Of a DNA stretch of 19,663 nt, positions 8,218 through 16,800 are shown in pieces; the first letter of the stretch is position 1, and each line of letters starts with the position of its first letter. Source of the stretch: Myxococcota bacterium (GTDB lineage: Bacteria > Myxococcota_C > UBA6777); contig CAUJFU010000026.1 in assembly GCA_963169055.1 (NCBI GenBank), forward strand, positions 1 to 19,663, read 5' to 3'. Under the pieces are notes generated by a model. The model searched no databases. It had not been told where the DNA came from and worked only from the letters and a program-made list of their open reading frames with translations. The position numbers were made by a program, and so were the translations under genes.

Positions 8218-9765
8218 ATGTCCCAAAACCAATACGCCCCCCCCCCTACAACATCGGCCTCTGCCACGCGCAGCCCACGCCGCCGCACCCATATTTGGGG
8301 CATCCCCATCGCTCCGTCGCCTCGCCTGCGCAACACCTCTCGCGCTACCGCGCCCCATCCCAACGCGACCTCCACCACACTCCCCCATCCATCGGCCTCT
8401 GGCAACAACACCCCTTCGATCGCACTCCCCTACCCATCGGCCTCTGACAACAACACCACTTCGACCACACTCCCCCATCCATCCGCACCGATCGGCCTGC
8501 AAGCCAAACGCAGCCGTGGCCTCGCTCTTTTGCTTGTTCTTAGCTTGCTGATGCTCGCCACCTCCCTGACACTCGAACTCCAATTCGATGCGCGTGTTCA
8601 GCTTCAAATGGCCGCAAACTCCCGTGATGCCCTACGCGCCGAATATCTCGCCCGCTCCTCCCTCGAATTCACCCACCTCTTGCTGTCCTTTGAACACAAG
8701 TTCCGCAAGATCAAATCTACCTTCAAAGCAGGCATCAAACAGATGCTCGGCGGGCGCCCCGAACTCGCCATGTTGCTCAATCGCTTTCAACTTTGGAGCA
8801 TCGTCCCCGTCAACTCCGACCTGATCAAGTCCATCGCAGGCGGTGCTTTTGGCCGAGCCAAGCGCAACAAAGACGAAGACAAAGACAAAGGCCGCACCAC
8901 CGACCAAGGCCAACTTTATCCCTTCGGGGACTTTAGTGGCCGCTTTTCCGCAACGCTCACCGACGAAAGCGCCAAGATCAACCTCAACCACTTCTACAGC
9001 GCCCGTGAAGCCTTGGTCTTGCGCAAACAATTAGAAGCCATCTTTGCCCCTCCGCGCTACAACCCCCTCTTCGAAAACCCCCGTGCCGACGGCACTCGCA
9101 TCACACGCCAAGAACAGATCTCCGCCATCCAAGACTGGATCGACCCAGACAACCGCGTCGCTGGCGAAGACAGCAACACCGAAGACTCCAAATACCGCTA
9201 CGATGAAAAAGGCTACTACACCAAAAACTCTTATCTCGACTCAGTCAAAGAGCTTCGCTTGATCTACGGCGTGGATGATATCTTCTTCCAAACCTTTGGC
9301 CATCTCTTCACCGTTTATGGTCCCTTGCGGATCAATATCCAACAAGCCGATATCAACATCCTGCGCGGCCTTGTGATGGCCCACGGCGTCCCCAAACCCC
9401 CCTTCGATCGAAGCATCTTTCTCCAACCTGCCTTTCTCCAATTTGTCCAAGCGATGGAGACTTGGCGAAACTACCTCGGCTTTGAGGACGACAACGCCTT
9501 CTTCAATTGGTGCGAAAATCCCAACGTCCTCCCCTCCAACCTTACCCAAGGACTCGGAGCCACCGATATGCAACAGCAGATCAACCCTCAACAGCTTCCG
9601 CGCTTTACAATGAACCGCAACACAGGTATCACCCTCACCACCGACACCGACCTCTTTCGCGTCGAAGCTGTCGGACAAGTCGGTCGTGTCCAACGCCGCA
9701 TCCAAGCCGTGATCTTTATGGAGCCTCGCGGCGCACGCAAAGTCTACTTCTGGCAACTCCAATAG
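8218..9765 (+). CDS. gspK: Minor pseudopilin GspK with unusually long N-terminal leader
   Basis: GspK caps the pseudopilus tip. The body is typical: the hydrophobic helix GLALLLVLSLLMLATSL has no +5 glutamate, as is normal for GspK. It is followed by LRAEYLARSSLE, DESAKINLNHF, AIQDWIDPDNR, YLDSVKELRLIYGV and a C-terminal LFRVEAVGQVGRVQRRI segment. Residues 1-101, however, precede the predicted cleavage site Gly101/Leu102, making a leader far longer than the usual 5-30 residues. It is Pro/Ser/Thr/Asn-rich and contains a 15-residue repeat (about 52-91). The ATG at 8218 has a GAGG-like RBS and lies 15 bp after gspJ. No ATG occurs in frame between it and the helix, so the long form is the best reading unless a non-ATG start is used. 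Confidence 0.92.
   Translation: MSQNQYAPPPTTSASATRSPRRRTHIWGIPIAPSPRLRNTSRATAPHPNATSTTLPHPSASGNNTPSIALPYPSASDNNTTSTTLPHPSAPIGLQAKRSRGLALLLVLSLLMLATSLTLELQFDARVQLQMAANSRDALRAEYLARSSLEFTHLLLSFEHKFRKIKSTFKAGIKQMLGGRPELAMLLNRFQLWSIVPVNSDLIKSIAGGAFGRAKRNKDEDKDKGRTTDQGQLYPFGDFSGRFSATLTDESAKINLNHFYSAREALVLRKQLEAIFAPPRYNPLFENPRADGTRITRQEQISAIQDWIDPDNRVAGEDSNTEDSKYRYDEKGYYTKNSYLDSVKELRLIYGVDDIFFQTFGHLFTVYGPLRINIQQADINILRGLVMAHGVPKPPFDRSIFLQPAFLQFVQAMETWRNYLGFEDDNAFFNWCENPNVLPSNLTQGLGATDMQQQINPQQLPRFTMNRNTGITLTTDTDLFRVEAVGQVGRVQRRIQAVIFMEPRGARKVYFWQLQ
8371..8488 (+). repeat. 45-bp tandem repeat in the gspK leader
   Basis: About 2.6 units encode STTLPHPSASGNNTP, then SIALPYPSASDNNTT, then STTLPHPSA. 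The period of 45 bp keeps the frame. The repeat is confined to the region ahead of the pseudopilin helix. Confidence 0.75.
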
Positions 9766-9828
9766 CCCCATGCTCTCGCTTCTTTGGACTCCGTGTCTGG
9801 AGCCTGCTGCGCTACGACCCCCGAAAAT

Positions 9829-9833
9829 AAGGA
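9829..9833 (+). promoter_or_regulatory. Ribosome binding site deciding the gspL start
   Basis: AAGGA lies 7 nt before the ATG at 9841, immediately ahead of the conserved actin-like strand QRILGLDIG. This excludes the in-frame ATG at 9784. Confidence 0.65.
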
Positions 9834-9840
9834 ATCTCCT

Positions 9841-11469
9841 ATGGCCCAACGCATCCTCGGACTCGATATCGGTAAGGCTTCCATCAAAGCTGTGGTTCTT
9901 CAACAGACGGGCCGTCAATACAACGTCGAAGCCTACCACCTCGAAGCGATCCCCATCGACGATGGCCCCGAAACCGAAGCCGAAGCCACCCAAAACGCAC
10001 GCAAACAAGCGATCGCACAAACGCTCCAAACCATCGGACCTGTCGATCAGATCATTACTTCTCTCCCGGGTTCCATCGGCGCAAGCGCCGTGATCGAACT
10101 TCCCTTTTCTGATACTGCAAAGATCGAGCAAGTCCTCAGCTTCCAACTCGACGAGATGTCGCCCTTCGAGATCGAAGACCTGATCTACGACTACCAATTC
10201 ATCGAATCCGCCAAAGAAGGCTCTCGTGTACTCGTCGGCAACGCCCCGATCGAAGAAGTCGGCACCTACCTTCGCAGCCTCCAAGAAGCTGCCGTCGATC
10301 CTCGCGTCTTGATGCTTGATGGGCTGCCTTACACTCACCTCTTTCCCGACTGTGAACCCGGACCTGACGAAGAAACATGGGGTATCCTCGACCTTGGCTT
10401 TCGACACACCACACTCACCCTGTTTCGCCGCTACCCCCAAGACCCCAAAGAACCCGTCCGCGCCGAGCTTGTCCGATCGATCCAACGCGGCACCCGCCAA
10501 CTTCGACAAGCCCTTGTCACGACCCACCAAATCCACCCCCACCAAGCCCACGAGATGCTATGGAACCAGATCGATCTCGCCCCTCCACCCGGCGCTATCG
10601 ACTCCCCCGAAGCCCAATCCGTCCAACGCGCTTTTACTCCCATCCTCACCGAACTTCGCCGCTCCTTTGCTGCGCTCCAACGCCGCGCAAGCCAACAACT
10701 CCAAACCCTCTACATCACGGGCGGCGGAGCCATGCTCCGAGGTATCGCTGCGTTTCTCGCACAACGCCTCAATCTCCGCGTCCTACCACTCCAACCCAAA
10801 CATATCCCCACCGCCGAAGGCTTGGCGTGGCCCCAACAAGATGCCCCCCTCCATAAAGCCCTTGCTCTCGCACTTCGCGGTCTTTCTCGATCTCGCTTTA
10901 CCCAGATCAACTTCCGCACCCGCGAATTCGCCTACAAAGGCGATCTCCAATTCCTCAAAGATCGTATCCCCAGCCTTGTACTCGGCTCCGCCATCTTGTT
11001 GGTCTTGCTCATGACCTCGGTCTTTACGGGCTTTTACGCACTCTCCAAAGAAAACGCACAACTCCAACGCGAAGTCGAACGCCGTTGTCAACAGATCCTT
11101 GGACAACCCATCTCCGATCCCACCCGCTGCATCAACATCATGCTCGAAGAGATCCAAAAAGCCAAAGGAACGGGCGAACAAGCCGTCATCCCCACCATCA
11201 GCGCTTATGATATGTTTCTTGAGATCTACGACCGCATCTCTCGCCTCGCCAAAGACAAAAAGCTCAAGATCGAGATCACACGCCTCAACATCAACTCCCA
11301 AAACTTCGAGATTGAGGGCGAAACCGATTCGTATGCCGCCGCTTCACAGATCCAACAAAATCTCAAAGAATACAAATGTTTCGCCAAGATGCCTGACGGT
11401 GTCGTCCAACGCGCCGCTGGCAAACAAAACAAATACGAATTCCGCCTACGCAGCCCCCTTGACTGCTGA
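9841..11469 (+). CDS. gspL: Type II secretion assembly protein GspL (PilM-like actin fold plus periplasmic domain)
   Basis: GspL links the cytoplasmic ATPase GspE to the inner-membrane platform. From 9841 the protein is 542 residues. The cytoplasmic part resembles PilM/FtsA-type actin folds: ILGLDIGKASIKAVVL is phosphate-1-like, WGILDLGFRHTTLTLF phosphate-2-like and TLYITGGGAMLRGIAAFL adenosine-motif-like. A single membrane segment lies at about 378-402 (SLVLGSAILLVLLMTSVF). A short coiled coil (LSKENAQLQREVER) leads into a periplasmic alpha/beta domain, as in GspL/PilN. Well-conserved nucleotide-binding motifs are more PilM-like than those of gammaproteobacterial GspL. The stop codon lies inside the first copy of a 24-bp direct repeat bounding a mobile-looking element, so the last few codons are shared with that repeat. 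Confidence 0.92.
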   Translation: MAQRILGLDIGKASIKAVVLQQTGRQYNVEAYHLEAIPIDDGPETEAEATQNARKQAIAQTLQTIGPVDQIITSLPGSIGASAVIELPFSDTAKIEQVLSFQLDEMSPFEIEDLIYDYQFIESAKEGSRVLVGNAPIEEVGTYLRSLQEAAVDPRVLMLDGLPYTHLFPDCEPGPDEETWGILDLGFRHTTLTLFRRYPQDPKEPVRAELVRSIQRGTRQLRQALVTTHQIHPHQAHEMLWNQIDLAPPPGAIDSPEAQSVQRAFTPILTELRRSFAALQRRASQQLQTLYITGGGAMLRGIAAFLAQRLNLRVLPLQPKHIPTAEGLAWPQQDAPLHKALALALRGLSRSRFTQINFRTREFAYKGDLQFLKDRIPSLVLGSAILLVLLMTSVFTGFYALSKENAQLQREVERRCQQILGQPISDPTRCINIMLEEIQKAKGTGEQAVIPTISAYDMFLEIYDRISRLAKDKKLKIEITRLNINSQNFEIEGETDSYAAASQIQQNLKEYKCFAKMPDGVVQRAAGKQNKYEFRLRSPLDC

Positions 11470-11650
11470 GACAATGGGCTGTGGACAAAAACCCCCGTGT
11501 TCGCGCCACTTCAAGCGGCAAGGCTGTTCGCTTGAAAAACCAAGGAACACCGCGCCAATACGGGGTCAAGGGAGCCGCGCTCCCTTGTGGGGCGTGGGGC
11601 AAAGCCCCACAACCTCGACCGAACATGCAGCCCCCTTGACTGCTGAGACA
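11450..11650. repeat. 24-bp direct repeat flanking an inserted element
   Basis: The sequence beginning GCAGCCCCCTTGACTGC and ending GAGACA occurs at 11450-11473, over the gspL stop, and identically at 11627-11650, shortly before gspM. Both copies are 24 bp without mismatch and enclose 153 bp. This is what a target duplication on insertion, or a recombinational duplication, would leave. Confidence 0.8.
11474..11626 (-). repeat. Structured dispersed repeat, copy A (between gspL and gspM)
   Basis: Read on the - strand this segment aligns along its length with 19412-19550 on the + strand. It contains consecutive inverted repeats: GTGGGGC/GCCCCAC (11594-11610), CAAGGGA/TCCCTTG (11567-11587) and a two-part stem formed by GTGTTC/GAACAC (11497-11502 with 11545-11550) and TTCAAGCG/CGCTTGAA (11510-11517 with 11529-11536). 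On the - strand the last stem is followed by GGGGGTTTTTG, like an intrinsic terminator. No credible gene is encoded. It is best described as a palindromic interspersed repeat or small non-autonomous element. It accounts for most of the 219-bp gspL-gspM gap, which is otherwise gene-free. Confidence 0.75.
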
Positions 11651-11688
11651 CCTGCAAACCGCCCTATACCACAAGGAATGCAAGCATC

Positions 11689-12264
11689 ATGGCTTTCTTT
11701 GAAGAAAAGGTTGATCAAGTCACCGCTTATCTCGAACAACAATCTCCGCGTGATCGCGTCTTGGCCCTCGTCATCGGTGTCGTCGGCTTGCTCTTGCTCC
11801 TTTACATCGGCGACCTTGTGATCGGCGGCAGCTTCAAAAGCCGCGAAGGCAACAACCAAGAACTCGTCAAACAACTGGCTCAGATCGCCCAACTCCAAAG
11901 CCGCTTTGAAGTCGCCAAGCGCAAAGTCGAACGCCTCGAACAGCGCATCAAACAAGCCGGACGCCTCAACCTCATCACCTTTCTCGATCAACTCAGCCAA
12001 AAACACAGCATCAATATCTCCTCGATGAATCCGGTCTCTGATGCACTTTCCGCCACACCCAACCCCTCTCGCCTACGCGAACGCTCCGTCCGTATCAGCA
12101 TCACCGCTGCCGATCTCGGCGCTCTGGCTCGCTTTCTCGATGGCATCGAAAACTCCGGCCAAATCGTCAAAGTCCGTGAACTTCGTATGAGCCCCAACTT
12201 CTCTGAACCCGCAAAACCCGACTTTAACGCCAAAGTCTCCACCTACGATCTCGCGCAAAATTGA
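11689..12264 (+). CDS. gspM: Type II secretion assembly protein GspM
   Basis: GspM is the bitopic inner-membrane partner of GspL. The 191-residue protein has a short cytoplasmic N-terminus, one membrane segment at about 24-46 (VLALVIGVVGLLLLLYIGDL), a coiled-coil-prone stretch at about 54-92 (QLQSRFEVAKRKVERLEQRI) and a small periplasmic domain with a ferredoxin-like pattern (VRISITAADLGALARFLDGI). This is the PilO/GspM layout. AAGGA (11673-11677) lies 11 nt before the ATG. It follows the repeat element and precedes gspN by only 7 bp. Sequence conservation in this family is low, so the call rests on architecture and its place between gspL and gspN. Confidence 0.87.
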   Translation: MAFFEEKVDQVTAYLEQQSPRDRVLALVIGVVGLLLLLYIGDLVIGGSFKSREGNNQELVKQLAQIAQLQSRFEVAKRKVERLEQRIKQAGRLNLITFLDQLSQKHSINISSMNPVSDALSATPNPSRLRERSVRISITAADLGALARFLDGIENSGQIVKVRELRMSPNFSEPAKPDFNAKVSTYDLAQN

Positions 12265-12271
12265 GGCCGTC

Positions 12272-13294
12272 ATGCAAAGTGAACGTCTCCAAAAGCTCCT
12301 CCGATGGACAGCTTATGCTGCCCTCGCTTTCTTTTCCTTTCTGTTCTTTCTCTATCAAACTTTCCCCTACCGACGGCTTTTTGACGCTTTTTCCGTTCCC
12401 GTCCAACGCGCCACCCAAACACGCGTCCAAATGAAGGACCTTCGCCCCTATTACCTCACGGGCGTACACATCCAAGACCTCAACCTCCAACGCCTCGTCC
12501 CCAAGGGCATCGCCGAAGTTCAGATCCCACAGATGCGCGCTCGCCTCTCCATCTTCCCCTTGCTTTGGGGCAGTCTCTCGGCCTCCTTCTTTGCCGAAAT
12601 CGCCAGCGGCGAGATCAACGGCTCGTTCTCTCGCTCCCGAAAAAACGAGATATCCGTCCAAGCCAACCTCGACGGCTTGCAACTCGCCCTACTCGGCCCC
12701 ACCAGCGGAAGAATGCTCAAAAACCCCGACGCCAAACCTCTGCTTGAGATCCTTTTTGCCCCTGTATTCGGTGCCGTTCGTGGCGATATCAACCTCGATC
12801 TGCTCCCTCCCAACAACGCCCCCGCTCCACAAGGCAAAAACAAACGCCCCGCCTTTCGCCCCTCTCCAAACGCCATCGATATCAACCGCAGCACCGGCAA
12901 GATCAAACTCACGATCCGCAACTTCTCGATCGGCCCGGGCTACTTCCCCGCCGGACAGATGGGTGAACTCCCCGTCCCGCGCCTCAACCTCGGCACCCTC
13001 AATGTCGAGATCCATATGCAAAAAGGCATCGCCGATCTCTCCAACGTTCGCGCATTCGGCGGCGATATCGACCTCCATGTCACGGGCAAGATCCAACTCA
13101 ACCCCAACTTCCGCTACAGCATCTTTCGCGGCGATATCCGCTTCAAGATCGAAAAAGACTTCATCAACTCCCTCAAACCCGACTCTCTGCTCAAAGTCGG
13201 ACTCGGAGCCTTACCCACCCCCAAGCCCGATGGATACATTACTTACAACGTTTACTTCCCTTTCTACGGCCAACCTCGCTTCACTCCCCGCTGA
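12272..13294 (+). CDS. gspN: Type II secretion protein GspN (deltaproteobacterial type)
   Basis: This 340-residue protein has one N-terminal membrane anchor (about 11-30, WTAYAALAFFSFLFFLYQTF). The long periplasmic region is rich in short beta strands and resembles AsmA-like GspN proteins found at the end of T2SS clusters in Deltaproteobacteria and Leptospira. Examples are LTGVHIQDLNLQRLV, the strand pair ISVQANLDGLQLALLG, and IRAFGGDIDLHVTGKIQ-like segments near nt 13045-13100. The role of GspN is not well established, and it is absent from many systems. The start at 12272 lies 7 nt after the gspM stop, with its GAGG overlapping that stop, implying translational coupling. Identification depends on position, the anchor and the strand-rich pattern. 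Confidence 0.8.
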   Translation: MQSERLQKLLRWTAYAALAFFSFLFFLYQTFPYRRLFDAFSVPVQRATQTRVQMKDLRPYYLTGVHIQDLNLQRLVPKGIAEVQIPQMRARLSIFPLLWGSLSASFFAEIASGEINGSFSRSRKNEISVQANLDGLQLALLGPTSGRMLKNPDAKPLLEILFAPVFGAVRGDINLDLLPPNNAPAPQGKNKRPAFRPSPNAIDINRSTGKIKLTIRNFSIGPGYFPAGQMGELPVPRLNLGTLNVEIHMQKGIADLSNVRAFGGDIDLHVTGKIQLNPNFRYSIFRGDIRFKIEKDFINSLKPDSLLKVGLGALPTPKPDGYITYNVYFPFYGQPRFTPR

Positions 13295-13329
13295 ACGGCC
13301 CCAAGCCACCGTCCATCAACCGCCCCTGT

Positions 13330-13335
13330 AAAGGA
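13330..13335 (+). promoter_or_regulatory. Ribosome binding site of the cysteine-cluster gene
   Basis: AAAGGA lies 6 nt before the ATG at 13342, supporting that start. Confidence 0.65.
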
Positions 13336-13341
13336 ACCCCC

Positions 13342-13893
13342 ATGCCTCCGCATTTGCATCACTGGCGCACCGAATCCTCTCAACAGCCCGGCCCTCCCCC
13401 TGAAGGCATCCCCCCACAACGCACCCCTGCGCCCCTTCGCTTCGCCCTCAAATTTCTCATCCTGCCTTTTATGCTGCTCGATCTGGCCGCCCAAAAAGTC
13501 ATCCAAACTCTCTCCCCTCCCCCTTACAAGATCGCAGGCGGTTGCAAACAGCGCGGCCATTGTTGCCACTACATCCTGATGCAATGGCCTCCGATCTTGG
13601 ACAAATGGCCTTGGCTTCGGGCGTTCTGGCTGTGGTGGCATACAGATATCCACGGCTTTTATTCTCGCGGCTTCGATGCCGAAGGCCCCAACGGCGAAGT
13701 CGTCAAAGTCATGAGTTGCCGATACCTCCAAAAAGACGGTCGCTGCGGACAATACACCCTCCGCCCCGCCATCTGCCGCCAATGGCCCCGCATCGAATTC
13801 ACCAGCCGCCCCCACCTCCTCAAAGGCTGTGGCTACCAAATCCTCCCCCGCAATCCCCCACCCTCCAACGATACAACCCCTGAGAAGAATTAG
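13342..13893 (+). CDS. YkgJ-like cysteine-cluster (putative Zn/Fe-chelating) protein
   Basis: The protein is 183 residues and cysteine-rich in the pattern of the YkgJ/CxxCxxCC family, whose members are thought to bind zinc or an iron-sulfur centre; few have a known job. Visible ligand candidates are Cys68, Cys74 and Cys75 (GGCKQRGHCC), then Cys126 and Cys135 (SCRYLQKDGRCGQY), Cys145 (RPAICRQWP) and Cys163 (KGCGYQ). The C-x-YxxxxRPxxCRxWP portion is the most family-typical. The first cluster is C-x5-CC. A Pro-rich N-terminus precedes a hydrophobic segment (about 34-54, ALKFLILPFMLLDLAAQ) that could anchor it to the membrane. It begins 47 bp after gspN and probably ends the operon. A link to secretion is suggested only by position. 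Its stop overlaps that of the convergent giant gene by 4 bp. Confidence 0.78.
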   Translation: MPPHLHHWRTESSQQPGPPPEGIPPQRTPAPLRFALKFLILPFMLLDLAAQKVIQTLSPPPYKIAGGCKQRGHCCHYILMQWPPILDKWPWLRAFWLWWHTDIHGFYSRGFDAEGPNGEVVKVMSCRYLQKDGRCGQYTLRPAICRQWPRIEFTSRPHLLKGCGYQILPRNPPPSNDTTPEKN

Positions 13894-16800
13894 ACCCAAA
13901 AGCCGCGTTGCTTGACGATCTTGCGGAGGGCGCGTTGTCGAGACTTTCGGAGGGCTTCTTCTTGGAGTTGCGCTTCGAATTCTTCGTGGGGAGCGAGGAT
14001 CTTGGTGGAGTCGATGATCTGCTTGACTTCTTGATCGAGCCAAGCCTCGACTTCGAGGGCGACTTGCGGGGAAAAACGGTTGTTAACGGACATCGCTTGG
14101 TATTCAAGCAAGAGTTCAGCCCGCGACCAACGCTGCGGCAACAAAAAACGCCCTGCGAGACACATCACCTGCAACAACCGCTGCATATCGCGCTGTGTCG
14201 CTTCTACGGCCAGACGCTGATTCATCTCGCTTTTTTGCAACAAGCTGTTTCGCTGCAAACCAAGCCGCTCAAACAACGCTTCTTCGTACGGAAAAAGCGC
14301 CATCAAGACGGGTTCGACGGTTTCGGGTGGGATATCCTTTTCGGCGTCTTTGGTGTTGGCGGATTCAAGCGATATCGCAAGCAAGGTCTGGAAGTCATCC
14401 ACAAGACGCGCATACATCTCCAGCAGCTCGCGGCGAGAATAGCGCATATAACGCCACATCAGATACAGATCCTTCCACCCACGCACAAACAAAAAAGGAT
14501 TGGGGACGATGTGCTTAAACAGATCAAGGATCTTTTCGCCAACCTGCAAGATCCCACCTTTTATCGCTTTTTTCAGAAAAGTCTGGAGATGAAAGCCCGA
14601 AAGCCCACCGATATCGGTCTTCACTTCATCGAGGCGGCATCGCGCTTCAAGGACTTGATGCAGCGGAAAGGTTGGCGAAAGCACCAGCGCTTTGAGTTCT
14701 TCTTTGGAGATCGATGCCGCGCATTCTTGCGGCGAGAACCCCGGCATCAGCAGCAGTTGCGAAAGCTGCAAGCGCAGTTTCATCAGATCTTCAGCCATCC
14801 CTTGATGCAGCGTGCGATTGCGTTTGCGCAAAAAGGTCTTGCCTTTGGATTTTAACGTCTTCCAATAACCCAACAGCTTGTGCGCATATTGCGTAAACAC
14901 CGACAACACCGCATCCACAAAGCATAACAGCGCTACCGTCCACAAACCAAAAAACGCCGAGACCACACGCAACAACACTTTCGATTGCGCGATGGTTCGT
15001 TCGATCGGCCCGGGCTTTGTGGCTTCTTCGCTCAAAAACAACTCGTACAGTTTGACGCCCTTTTCTTGGGCTTTTTTCTCCAACGATGCCCGGCTGCGTG
15101 AAAACATCCATCCCACGCCACGTTTGATCTGCTTTCCCACCCAGTACAGCGCCGCAAACGGCGCAGCCAACACGATCAACGGAAACATCAAGATCGTCGA
15201 AACAATCCGACCCAACGCAGAAAACGCCGACTTGGAACGCGCAGGAGCTTCGATCGGAGCTTGTTGAGGGTAGGGAGCTTTTCCCAAAGCGATCGGGGGT
15301 ATCTCGGCGGGCGGCATCTCGGCGGGCGGTATCTCGGTGGGCGGCGTCTCGGTGGACGGCAGTTGCAGCGACGGAGGCTTCGGCATCTCTGGCATTTGAG
15401 CAGACGGCGCTTGAACGAATGGCGCTTGAGCAGGCGGCTCCAACAACGGCGCGGGTGCAGAAGGCTTCGCAGGGGCTGCCTGCGAAGCGGTCGGAGCAGG
15501 CGGCTCCAACAACGGCATCGGCGAAGGTTCGGAAACTTCGGCAGATGGGCCAAGGTTGGCATCTCCACCCGCAGCACCCGAAACGGTCTTTTTGGATGGA
15601 GCCACCGACTCGCCCGCTTCTTCGAGAATAGAAGAGGCCGCTTCTTCGTCGGGAAACTGAGCCAGATCGGCTTTCATCGACGGAGCGGCTCTTTCGAGAA
15701 CCGAAGATGCGGGTTTTTTGGGAAGCTGCGCAAGATCCGCTTTGGCTTCTTTGGCGGGCGCTCGCTCGATCTCTTGCTCGATGCGAGTAAGCCCTTGATC
15801 GCTGCGGGTAAGCTCTTGTTCACCAAGGCGAAGCTCTCGTTGGCTGCGCGTGGTCTCCTGTTCGCGGCGCTCTTCTACGGGGCGGGGTGCCTCGGCCTGC
15901 TCTTTCTCCATCTCTTCGGAGTACTTGTCTGCGGCCTTTCTTTTCTTTTTTGCTTTTTCCTCGAAGCCTGTTTCCTCGCCTTCTTCCGTCAACAGCGCAT
16001 CTTTGAGCGGAGCCTCGTCGCTGCGCTTCGCGGCATCTTTGGGCGGGGCCTCGTTGCGCTTGGCGTCATCTTTCATCGGAGCGCGACTGCGTTGGCGATC
16101 CAAGCTCCCGCCTAAAGTCCTCGAATCGTCGAGTTCTGGTGCAGCTTCCCCGCTTTGTGAACCCAAAGAAGATGCCCCTTTGCCCGAGGATGGTGCTGCC
16201 CCTCCACTCCGTCTCGCTGGCTCAACGGGCGCAGGTGCGGCAGCAGGTGCAGGTTCCGCAGCGGGCGCAGGCGCAGGTGCGGGTGCAACGGGTCCACGGA
16301 AGGCAGGCGGCCCGGCGGGAGCCGACACAGCGGGCGCAGGTGCGGGTGCAACGGGTCCACGAAAAGCAGGCGGCCCGGCGGGAGCCGACACAGCGGGAGC
16401 CGACACAGCAGGCGGAGCCGCATCTGCCGAAGAGATCGGCGGTGGCGGCGGTGGTGGCATTGGAGCGGCAAACCCCGAAGAGCGGGACGGTGGTGGCATC
16501 GGAGCGGCAAATCCCGATGGGCCGAGCGGTGGAGAACTGGCAGGAAGCCCACCAAACGGATCTGGCGGTGCTCCCCCAGAGGGAAGAGGCGGAGCCTTCG
16601 CTGTTTCCGTCTTCGTTGTTGTCAAACGATCATCCGCTGGCGTGCCTTGAAAGGCATCGAATTGTCCCGTACTTGACAGCGCTCTGTCTTCGTCTCGCTC
16701 TAAACGCTTTGGGACAGGGGCCACCCCTCCGCGTAGTGTCGGCGCTGCCGAGGTTTTCGGCGGAGCAGGCCGCGCTTGCGGCGGCAGGGGGGGTGCTGTT

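Noticed and set aside
7096-8607. Long open frame on the - strand across gspI, gspJ and gspK
   Set aside because: It is antisense to three recognisable genes, and its composition mirrors their codon bias.
9784-9786. Upstream ATG for gspL
   Set aside because: It has no RBS, and the added residues are unlike any PilM/GspL N-terminus; the start at 9841 has AAGGA.
11363-11683. - strand frame through the gspL-gspM repeat element
   Set aside because: It lies over the inverted repeats and the end of gspL; the apparent peptide repeat (LSSQGGC twice) is just the 24-bp direct repeat translated.
15850-16650. Long + strand frame opposite the giant gene (Gly/Ala-rich)
   Set aside because: It is the antisense of the Pro/Ala repeat region, with no RBS or family features.
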